64,000 nucleotides of DNA, from positions 2,896,080 through 2,960,079 of the forward strand of contig JAQFVV010000141.1 in the NCBI GenBank assembly GCA_028023455.1, written 5' to 3'. Under the pieces are notes generated by a model that worked only from the letters and a program-made list of their open reading frames with translations, was not told the origin of the DNA and did not search any database. The position numbers were made by a program, and so were the translations under genes. Positions within the stretch are counted from its first letter, which is position 1, and every line of letters begins with the position of its first letter. This DNA comes from Epiperipatus broadwayi (Eukaryota; Onychophora; Udeonychophora; Euonychophora; Peripatidae). Of this stretch, positions 54,303 through 64,000 are shown one piece after another.

Positions 54303-54671
54303 AAAAAAAAAAATGAAAAAAAAATCTCTTTACTTATGCGTAGTACATTCGCATAAGTGTACTCGACTATAGACCCTGGGAGAACAGCATGAGCGTGAAT
54401 AATATAATCTGTACAACTACCAAAATTATACATGTCTCATTGCGATCATTTTTTAAAATATTTATCTAGCTTATATTAAGGTCCGTTATCTCGTCTCATT
54501 TTCCCTATGGTCATGTCAGTCGGTCATCTGCATATATATCTGTCATTTAATGGTTGTTCTATTGTTTCCCTGGATCAGGTGGCACATATGGTTTTAACTT
54601 TTGATAATGGTCGTAGTCTTGGTCCTTTCTGGTTGGCATCAAGTTTCCATAATCTATTGATGTCAGTAATT

Positions 54672-55183
54672 CTAGGGACTTTTCTGCGACTGAATGCACA
54701 AAATAAATTCTTTAACATTATCTAAATGAGTGAGGGGGTTCCCTTCTGGGTCTTTTTTGAAAATTTGAGCCTGTATCGAGGATCCAGGAAATGGCATCTG
54801 TAAATTCCTCATACTAAGTTTAGGATTCATCATCTGTCCCATTTCCAATTTTGGTTTTATTTGACTAATGGTCTGAACATCTTCTTTTTCTTTTTCTGTA
54901 CTTATATCAGCTTCTTTGACCATTTCTTGATTTAACTCATCTTCTCCACTGTCATCTTCTTTGCTATCCACAACTTCTTTGGTGTGGTCTGATCATCTTC
55001 ATCATCTATTTTTGGGGCTTCAGAAGGATTTATTTCTTGCTGATGCTTTACATTCTCTGGGTTTGAGTTGGTTTGGATGCCTCATGCTGCCTCAAGCCTT
55101 AAAATCCTTTCCATCATTATCATCATTATCTTCCTGTCTTCTCTCATTTCTCTGAGGATCGTTTGTAAAGTGTCTCTTCCCAT
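54672..55183 (-). pseudogene. Broken gag-like reading frame of the LTR element
   Basis: ATG at 55183 (minus) starts MGRDTLQTILREMREDRKIM and continues MIMMERILRLEAA to a TGA; a charged stretch follows (NPSEAPKIDDEDDQTTPKK). After a frameshift near 54970 comes DSKEDDSGEDELNQEM, then SISQIKPKLEMG-like sequence (reads TISQIKPKLEMGQMMNPKLS) and MPFPGSSIQAQIF, GNPLTHLDNVKEFILCIQSQ. The N-terminal amphipathic coiled coil followed by an acidic linker and a P-rich start of a capsid-like region is how many Ty3/gypsy gag proteins begin. It stops before any zinc knuckle. Family assignment is inferred from style and position, not from a recognised match. Confidence 0.5.
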
Positions 55184-55189
55184 TTTGAA

Positions 55190-56699
55190 AATAATAAAAT
55201 AATATAATAAACAATGTGAATCACAACTTATGGCACTCTCTGTATAGTTAAATAATTTTTTTTTTCTTCAGTACATTTAATTAGGTCTCTGACTACTGGT
55301 CCCATTGTCCCTATCTTCACTAGCTGCTGCATATTATTTCCCCAATCTATGTAATTTGCCTTTTTGAATTTAGTTTTAGTTTACCTACGTTTTCTAGGTT
55401 AGCTCTTTATATTAATTATTTGAATGAGACATGTATTTTATTTAAAAATATTAAAGATAAGGAAAAAAAACATTATTCACTTTCCCTCTGTTTAACTGTT
55501 CTGTTCTCCCATGTCTGAAAGAAAAAACTATACAAATCATTAGTGATATACAAATATTTATACATATGTATTAGCAGGTAGAACAAGTAATTCTGTATTG
55601 GACACATTTGGTTTTTATTATGGTGATTGACCCACTACTGTGCTGAAATTTAAATTTGCTGACAAATTTATTTATATGGGCGCCAGTGAGCAAAATGAGA
55701 TCAATAGGACATGTGAAATAACTCATTGACCCCCAAACCACATATGATTGACTTAATTTTTGATAAAACAATTTAATTGATGAATATTTATTATTTATTA
55801 ACAACTGATGCATTCCTGACCTGAGTTTAAATATAGGAATTCACTACTTCATTTTTACTAAGCATGAGGCTTTCACACACAAAAAAAAATGTTAAAATTA
55901 ATATTACAAGAACTTTTATTGTTGATATCATTCTAAATCTTGCTAGCATAAAAGTGTGCAAACCATTTAAGCATTTTGCCAACTGCATCGCTTGGCGTAC
56001 ACAAAAGGTCTTCACCTGCTTTGAGGTTACTCTAGAAATTATTGTCATTAAAGTGTAATGTCACACTGCATCAGACCACTTGACAGATAATTCTCAGTTT
56101 GAAGGTCGTCGTCTACTTTGAGGCTACTAAGAATATGGAGCGAACATTTAATATGTGTGCTAGCAAGCAATACTTTGAAATTTAAAACTTTTAACATGAT
56201 ATCATTGGATATTTTTACATATATATTGAGATGAACACTAGTTAATTTTTACACAGACAAATGGTTCATTCATTTTACCCCTCGCTTTGATCTACTCTTA
56301 CTACTTTGCTAACGATATTTTTCCTGTTGTCACGAACGTGTATAAACACAAACGTATAATATATATATATATACTGATATAGTACACGTATAATTAATTA
56401 TACATATATTTAAATAATTATTCTAACTAACAGTCTTTTGCTGAATGAACATTTAAAAAAAAATTTTGAAAACATTTTTATAAGAAAGAGAATTACAAAA
56501 TGATAATTTATTAAATCATTTCAGTTATGCGTTATAAATCACATAACTTTTTTCTTAAATATATACAACACTCTACAAAAATATTACTTTTCTACTGAAA
56601 CATTTAATTCATTGAGATCTCAATTGACTAAGTAACTAGAATCATAATTACTATCTACAGGGCATGTGTGATTTATTAAATCGAGCTCCAACTATTGGG
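55190..56699. other. Interior of the LTR element, non-coding or unrecognised
   Basis: No recognisable domain on either strand. Minus-strand frames of 73-80 codons at 55571-55813 and 55827-56048, and a plus-strand one at 55864-56058, are not recognised. A short TA tract lies at 56357-56373. Confidence 0.5.
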
Positions 56700-56717
56700 C
56701 GGCCAAAAACATAACCA
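56700..56717 (-). promoter_or_regulatory. Primer-binding-site candidate
   Basis: On the minus strand TGGTTATGTTTTTGGCC starts at the first base after the 5' LTR. TGG complementary to a tRNA CCA end is the usual arrangement. The tRNA species was not identified. Confidence 0.6.
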
Positions 56718-59339
56718 TGTACCAGTCGAAAAACCACCAAATGAACACAAGTGGGATTCAAACTCAGGCGTTTCAAAACTGAATTTAAACCCAATTCACT
56801 AGCTCAGATTAGTAGAAATCGATGGCACAGTGCTATGTGCCAATAAACTAGCTCAACGGTTGGTGAGGACTAGTGACCCCTGAACTGACATTAATATCTG
56901 ATAATAAACTGACTAAAATAATTTTAAATCGAATCATATGTATGTTCGGGTTGCCAACACAGACAGCGAGCATTAACATTAAATAATTATAAAAGAATTA
57001 GGAATGAAGAAACCAAGTGTGTTTAGAAAATATTTAATAATAATAATTTGTTTGCATAAAATAATGATTGTATTAATTACCTATAGCCTTTAACAGTTTA
57101 GAATTATAATAAGAGTGGCGGTCCTTATTATATGCCAATGGATATTATGCAATATTGGAATTCTGTGTCTATGCCCCCAACAAAAAATTAAAAGACAGAT
57201 AAAGGTATTCATTAATAAAGGAAATTTTTACTCTAATTTTATACGAAAGAATGTGATATTTATTTTCACATTCACAAATTCATTCATGAAGAGCAAGATA
57301 CGTATTTTAGGGCATAACTTTAATCTATAGTGGAAAGATTTATTTAATTAAATGTAACTGAGAATTTGTTTGACTTTAATTGAAATCACTTCATCATGAA
57401 TTACGAGCATCACAGCGGGCTTTACCGGAACAGAGAGATAATGGTGCTGACGAATTATGAGCTATAAAATGAAATTGAAGACGATAGCTAGTCGATGATC
57501 GAAGTCCTATGGCAGCTTGCATCTAACAAGTCTTATGCCCTTTGACTAATGTGAACAGGAGAGGAAGTGCTTTCTTCCTCGATAATTTGAAATAACAGAA
57601 ATATTATCACCGACCAGCCTGACGGAGCAGGAGATTGCACTACATCAGCAATGTTCGAAGATGATGACTCGATAGTCATCGTTTGAATACTAAAACCCAT
57701 ATAGAATGCTCTATGTGATGACTTGATCAGATGAATTAAAGTCAAATGAGCTTTTAACTAACATTATTTTAAAGTATTTGTAAATCATATTAATTATGTC
57801 CCAATCATCGTGCCCTTCCTGAATCTTAATAGAAAATAACAAAGTAGAATTAAAATATATTTAATCTTTTATCGGCCCTCTTTGCAATAAACATTTTAAG
57901 ATTATATTAGAATAAATACATATTGGTGAATACAAAAAATAGCTGGGGCATAGATTAAAAATGGAGCTAATAATTTATTATTAGCCAATTATAAAAATAG
58001 TAAACATGTAATAATTTCTTTCGACTTGATGATTGATAGAACTTATAAATTTAGTTCTAATGGGTGAGAACTACTACTAGAATTAATATTATATTATCTG
58101 CGTGAGGCAAATAGAACAAAGGAACTCATCGAGGCGAAAGATTATTGGCATATAATTAAAAATAAATGACATTAATAAAGCACACAAATATATATATATA
58201 ATATAATAAATGAACCGCCAAGTAAGAAAAGAGAAAGTTAATAAAGACTAGAAGTTGAGAGAATTACAATATAAATTTACAGTAGCATGAATAAAAGGTT
58301 TTATAAAGATTGTTACATTAAAGAATAAAAGAGCTCTAAAAGGGAGTGTAAAATAGAGTTCGGAAACTGGCCAGAAGATTTAAGGTTCATTATGGAAACA
58401 TATTACCCATTTCTTCTGGGCTGGTTCTTAGGTTTCACGTCTGGGTGAGGAAAATGTAGGCATGCATTCAGTCGATTACTTGGACAGCATTTTAGTGGCT
58501 TTTCATAATTTTAGCAGCATGATTGGTCCGGAAAAGATTCAGCAGCTCCATTGCAGATTTTCAGAGGACTTCAGGAACCGATAGCCAGATTCCTGATGTT
58601 CTAGCCCTTTACCATGATCGAAACACTATTTAATTTCATAATTTTTAAATGCATAGATTTGGCTGGCACTTTACTACAACAAAAGATGGCTTTCTTTTTT
58701 TTTTTTACTTTTCAGAGCTATATATGCTGTCCACTCATGCCTTCAGGCTCGCGCTTCTTTTATTATCAATGTTTTTAGATTTACTGGTTGTTTTTAGATA
58801 CATTCCTTCGATAAGGCTTTCAAACTCATTAACTTGAATTCATTTTCTAATTAGAAAATGAATTCTTAAAATCTGAAAATGAGTTTAATTAGAAAACCCT
58901 TATCTTTTTTTCTAATTAATAAACTTTAACTGTTGTTTTTGGAAAGGGAAATCTGAAAGCTTATCTAAAGAATGTAGCTTTTAATCAATAAACTTTAATA
59001 AATTATTTAAAAATAAATCAAACATTCCCAACACAATGAAACTTTCAAACAATTATATATATTTAAATATTTACAAATATATACACACAATCCATGCAGT
59101 TGTAATATATATAAATTCATGAATATTTTATCATGAATTTATTAATAGAATTGATCAATTTAATCTGAAAGAATTAATTTTAAACACATTTATGTAATAG
59201 TTTTTCTTTATGGACATTAGCATGGATTGAATGTATAAAGCCCCATTGCATCGGAAATTTAAGGTTAGTACTAGGGTTTGAAGTGGGCTTATGGCTAGAT
59301 GTCATGGAGCTAGGATCGAACTCAGATCCGACTTCTTCA
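56718..59339 (-). repeat. 5' LTR (2622 bp)
   Basis: Sense start TGAAGAAGTCGGATCTGAG (59339), sense end CGACTGGTACA (56718). Partner of 51643-54288. Sense-strand GAGCTAGTGAATTGGG and GTTTGAATCCCAC boxes lie in the last 110 bases. TATATA near 58725 and GCCATCTT (58683-58690) may mark the promoter zone, about 615-650 bases from the start. It is bordered by TA repeats on the outer side only. Confidence 0.88.
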
Positions 59340-59356
59340 ATATATATATATATATG

Positions 59357-60065
<709 letters not shown>

Positions 60066-60685
60066 CAGAAGTAAATATTCATATTGCATAGAAATTGACA
60101 CACACTCCTACAGCCTATTCAGTGTATGATATAAAATAAACTACTAGATAAAGTTAATTGTGCAATATTTTGAAGAGATGAAAAGTAATTTATAATATCA
60201 TTTTTAAGATTGTAACTTTTGCTAAAAATTTAATACTTATGTTTTTATTCAATAACAAATCATTACTATTAAATAAAAAACTCAAGTATGTATTGACTTT
60301 TTATAGAAATATTAATAAAAGTGAGTAATTGAAGTAAATGGATGAAAGTCTTTTTATTATTACCTTGCATAATCAGATGTCATTGTCATAGAATCCTAGT
60401 TAAAATTCACTATTTATAATATTGCCCATTAGAACTAATAGCTGGTACTCACCATACTATTGTGGAACAAAGTAGCACCAGGACTGCAGACATTCATAGT
60501 ATTGGCTACCATGATATATTTCAAATGGCAAATATGTCCTCAACAATATGACATTCAATTCACATAGAAAAGATAATAAAATTGTTTAAGTATATCATTA
60601 GCAAAGTATCAAAATCAAAAATAAGAATCACATCAAATTAATTGGGTTTTGTATCTTAGCATTTTGAAACCACTTGAGGGCATAA
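60066..60685. other. AT-rich DNA, no gene seen
   Basis: Nothing recognised. Confidence 0.5.
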
Positions 60686-60689
60686 TTTC

Positions 60690-61005
60690 TATGGAAATGC
60701 ACAGAAATATGCCGTTTGAAGCCCTGCACCACTATATAATGTTCTATTCCAATGGTTAAGCATAGAAATAGTTTGTTTACTTGTCTGCACCTATTTCTAT
60801 GCTACTGCACATAAATAGAATGTTTATTCTGCCACAGAAGGATACCATTGTTTACATTGAAGTTTTGTGTACAGCGGTATCAACTTGTGTGCTTACAGCA
60901 CAGAAATAGGATATATCACTCTGCCGCAGTTTTTACAACACTCCCATTCTTAATGGTAGATGTATTTACAGCGGAAGTAGGATGTTTATTATCTACTGCA
61001 TATGA
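60690..61005. repeat. Degenerate tandem repeat, about five units
   Basis: Related segments GCACAGAAATATGCCGTTTG (60698), GCATAGAAATAGTTTGTTTA (about 60763), GCACATAAATAGAATGTTTA (about 60807), GCACAGAAATAGGATATATC (about 60897) and AGCGGAAGTAGGATGTTTAT (about 60970), most followed by CTGC(C/A). Spacing is uneven, 45-90 bases. Confidence 0.6.
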
Positions 61006-61329
61006 CCATTGCCCCTTATGATAAACTTTGTGTATCAGTTTATATGAACAATCCTATTTTAAATTTCCCTATGGTATTTTGTGAGGGTGTCTGTAATTGA
61101 GACTGTCAAAAGTCTTCAAATTTTCATGTCGAAGTCATTATTTTCTAAATCCAATGATGTAGTATGAGGTAATAAAAATTGTGGAAACTTTGTCCCGTTT
61201 CTCTAGACAAGGGTGATGCTAATCAATCGTCAAAGGGGAGGTGTCAGTGTGATTTTTACAAAATCACCTTAAAATTCACGTTTGCGTGACATAAATCGCG
61301 AGAAAAATCGAAAAGACCAGTTTTATTTT

Positions 61330-61575
61330 TGCCCACGATGTTGTTTTGAATAAATTGTTTCTTTTTATTCTTGTTAAATTTACAAATGTGCCCAATATGT
61401 TGTTTTGGGGTAAAATATTTCTTTTTATTCTTGTTAAAATTAACAATTTTATTTGCGAGGCCATGATGTTGTTTTGGAGAAATTATTTCTTTTTCTTCAT
61501 GTTAAATTTGATTTGCGTGTCCATGGTATTGTTTTGATTTGTTTTTATTCTTGCTAAAATTACAAATTTCATTTT
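61330..61575. repeat. Minisatellite, about 60-68-bp period, four units
   Basis: ATGTTGTTTTG-type motifs at about 61339, 61398, 61466 and 61525 (the last is TATTGTTTTG), each followed by TTTCTTTTTATTCTTGTTAA or a close variant. Short frames through it are repetitive and not considered genes. Confidence 0.85.
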
Positions 61576-61832
61576 AGAAAAATAAAAAAAATAAAAAAGT
61601 TTATCCAATGTATTTTTTTTATTTCTTTTAGATAAATTTCATTATTTATGATTTTATTGTAAATCAAAAAAAAAAAAAAAACCATTTTAAAGTTGAAAAA
61701 AAGAACAATGGCCCGGTAACATTACAATTCTGTTTGTTTACATAAAAATTACCCATCAAGCGGTTTCAACATGCTAAGAGAAAACTACCATTAATTGTTC
61801 AAAATAATATTTATCTAATTATACTCCAAAAG

Positions 61833-62160
61833 ATGCATAACTTTTCTAATTATAGATTTCCTTTGAAAATTCCTGAATTTACATTTCTCTTTGATGAAAT
61901 GTTTGGTAAATGTGATAAATGTGTTCTACTTTTAAACCATCTTGTAAAGCAAATGACTTTTCTTGAAGGGAATTCAAATAATATGGTTATCATAATTCTG
62001 ATAAATATTTTTTATGCCTACATCATTTTCAAATGTGTCTAATTCCCTTACCTGATCATGCTTCACCTTCTGGGTTTATAGAAAATATCGTTTCTCAAAC
62101 TTGCTATTAAGAACTTTTCAGCGAAGATCAAGGAAAGATAACGACTTTTAGAATAGACTG
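61833..62160 (+). pseudogene. Possible coding remnant with one frameshift
   Basis: The frame from 61833 reads MHNFSNYRFPLKIPEFTFLF and then FGKCDKCVLLLNHLVKQMTF. After a +1-type shift near 61985 it could continue GYHNSDKYFLCLHHFQMCLI and PLPDHASPSGFIENIV to a stop near 62108. The Cys/His spacing (CDKC, then C-LHHFQMC) hints at a zinc-binding protein. Family not recognised, and it may be chance. Confidence 0.25.
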
Positions 62161-63680
62161 ATTTTAAAATTTTGTTGTTACATTACGATATTAGGTATGA
62201 AGAAACATTTTATTAAGTAGATGGTAAACATAAACAATTTCTTGTTTACGTTATGGTTTACTATTATATAGTAATCTAATATTATTAAATCCGTTTATTG
62301 TTAGTTCTTTCTATTTATTCTTAGACCTTATATTTTTAAAATAAAAGTTATTCTTGTCTAAAAATAAGACTAACATAATCGTTCCAATTCCTTCTTGATT
62401 ATAATTAGTTTAACAAACTGATAAATAACAACCCAGAAAGTCCAATTACAACGGATTAGACATCAGTAATTCAAGTTGTAAACTAAATTTGTCTGACAAT
62501 ATTTCTGTAATTTTTACTAAAATTGTAAAATCACTAGATGGGCCAAACACAGATTAATGGAGACAGATCATAGAGAAGCAAAATTTATAATATCACTTCT
62601 TGACCTGGTCACTGTTATTAAATCATGATATATAAAATTATTTATTAAAAATCTATTATTTTTACAGCGAATGTGATGCCTAAAGTTAATATTGATAAAA
62701 TAAAATAAAAATCCTTAAAACAAAACTGCAATTTTGACATAGATTGTTTTGCATGAGGAAATACTTCTGGAACAAATAATTTCACTGTTCTCTAAAAAAA
62801 AAAGATTTGGGCATAACAAGAAAACATATTTGACAAAACTATTGACTAATGTTATACTATTGCAAAATGCTGGCATAATAGAAAAATTATAGCCATTTGA
62901 AAAGCAAATAAATCTAGCATTGACCTGAATTATTGCTTAATGTCAATATGTATTTTCTGCAAGTACTTTGGAAGGCATTAACAAAATAGTATCAATTATT
63001 GAAATAAGTATAGAGCATTAAGCATGTAGGTAAAAAAAAATGTTGTGAATACGTTTTGCTTTTAAAAACACATATTGATAAAGGATTTCAGCGTAAATTA
63101 AAAATTGATGTAATTTGTACTAACATACCCTCAGAAAATGTTATTATTTCGAAAGTCGTCTTTTTTTAGAAAAATCTCAAATTCAACAAGGCTTTTATCT
63201 TCCTTGACTATCGAGTATCGACCTCTCTTCACTTTACTTTATATATTAATCGATGATTTTTGTAAGCAGAATTCAGAAATTGACTTACAACTGATGATAT
63301 TTCTCTGACCTCTCAATAAATATTCATTCCTGAAATAGAAAAGCCTTTCAATAAGAACTTGAAATGATTGGAAATCTTATTGAGAAACTCTTTTACAATG
63401 TCAATATTAAAGTTTTACATCTTAATAATAGCATATATTTTTATAATCTTAATGCATGTATTTGCAGTATTAAACTGAAAAACAATTCTACCTCATTTTA
63501 TTTAAAAATAAGCTTAAATTAAAGTTTTATTTCATTTATTTATTAATGTTAGATCCAACTTAATTATTTTTAGCTATAAATTTCTTGGAAAGTTATGTGG
63601 TCATTGTGATGTCACTACATTAATATACTGTGTTAAACTTTATTATATTATGTTGTTTAATATTGTATCCGTTTAGGTTA
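62161..63680. other. AT-rich DNA, no gene seen
   Basis: Nothing recognised on either strand. Confidence 0.5.
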
Positions 63681-63682
63681 TG

Positions 63683-63789
63683 TTTTTTTTTTCATGTGTC
63701 CTGGCATCGGCCTGAGGCGAACCGCAACAAACCGTCTGCAACCAACTGCATGCTGACAAGTCGGCTGCGCTGACCTCTCGGCTAATGCC
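63683..63789 (-). repeat. tRNA-like sequence with A-rich tail (SINE head or retroposed tRNA-like RNA)
   Basis: On the minus strand 63789-63702 starts GGCATTAGCCGAGAGG and ends GGTTCGCCTCAGGCCGATGCCA. TAGCCGAGAGG matches the pol III A box (TRGCNNAGYGG) at 10 of 11 positions. GGTTCGCCTC is a near-match to the B box, 61 bases away. GGCAT pairs with ATGCC before a CCA. No normal 7-base anticodon loop can be drawn, so it is not a standard tRNA gene. About 10 bases after CCA a run of ten A (63683-63692) follows, as expected of a retroposed copy. The segment is much more GC-rich than its surroundings. Confidence 0.55.
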
Positions 63790-64000
63790 TTAAAAGTATA
63801 TTGCTTTGTAATGCTCTCTTATTTTTTTCCACATATTTCTTTAGCAGATTTCTGAAAAAAATTCATTCACTATATAATTTCAAAACTTAAAAATCCTCAC
63901 AAATCACTATCCTCCATTAGAATGTTACAATAAAAATCCACAAGGTAATAAGAACCAAATTTTTTCTTCCTAAATTCCATCAATAAAGTTGGCTTTAGTG
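63790..64000. other. AT-rich DNA to window end
   Basis: Nothing recognised. Confidence 0.5.

Larger units (their letters stand above)
51643..59339 (-). mobile_element. Non-autonomous LTR retrotransposon, 7.7 kb, minus strand
   Basis: Two direct repeats (51643-54288 and 56718-59339) flank a 2.43-kb interior. ATAT, from (TA)n, borders the outer side of both repeats, whereas the inner sides are ACCA and TTTC. This is what a single insertion with two LTRs predicts. On the minus strand the 5' LTR ends in ...GGTACA, directly followed by TGGTTATGTTTTTGGCC (a primer-binding-site layout), and the 3' LTR is preceded by a purine-rich tract. The interior keeps only a broken gag-like frame and no protease, RT or integrase, and the LTRs are longer than the interior. 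It therefore fits the LARD-like class of parasites of autonomous elements. TGT...ACA-type ends and an ATAT target suit Ty3/gypsy elements, but without pol this is inference. Confidence 0.8.

Overview
The window looks like intergenic or intronic DNA from an A+T-rich invertebrate animal genome (my visual impression is about three quarters A+T, not computed). It is eukaryotic: it holds non-LTR retrotransposons, LTR retrotransposons, foldback and terminal-inverted-repeat elements, long (TA)n and (TTA)n microsatellites, and AATAAA-type signals, and it has no operon-like gene packing. A Jockey-like element and a Tx1/L1-like element occur together, and one promoter has a TATA box with a TCAGTT initiator 30 bases downstream. 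This leans slightly toward an arthropod, but a lophotrochozoan or cnidarian cannot be excluded. No complete host gene is visible. The only candidates are two short putative exons (20555-20641 and 50507-50539) and one promoter-like patch (400-660).

Layout. 1-5125: AT-rich DNA with a promoter-like patch and a (TA)n tract. 5126-6385: a non-autonomous DNA transposon with inverted ends. 7673-22066: five LTR-like blocks of 2.1-2.6 kb, nearly every end abutting a (TA)n tract. 22190-23420 and 28255-29795: a diverged direct duplication; the second copy carries an extra inserted element. 23.4-28.2 kb: retroelement debris, a 48-bp minisatellite and a long (TA)n tract. 29.9-33.9 kb: tandem LTR-like units. 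34134-34308: a near-palindromic MITE. 36220-41094: a nearly full-length but broken Tx1/L1-like LINE. 43076-43556: a foldback element. 44866-47104: a decayed Jockey-like LINE. 51643-59339: a minus-strand LTR retrotransposon with 2.6-kb LTRs around a 2.4-kb interior that keeps only a broken gag-like frame. 59.7-64 kb: a giant (TTA)/(CTA) tract, two tandem-repeat arrays and a tRNA-like sequence with an A-rich tail.

The main story is the LTR family. The two direct 2.6-kb repeats at 51643-54288 and 56718-59339 bound an interior that, on the minus strand, begins with TGG directly after the LTR end and finishes with a purine-rich tract. This identifies an LTR retrotransposon. Its terminal signature (sense strand: start TGAA, end GACYGKTACA-like) recurs at several other places without a matching partner, so those blocks are probably solo LTRs. 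About a dozen ends sit against TA repeats, suggesting strong insertion preference for (TA)n. A second theme is TA-cored palindromes, in which a TA tract separates perfect or near-perfect inverted arms of unique sequence.

All identifications were made by eye from the sequence; no database search, alignment program or composition count was run.
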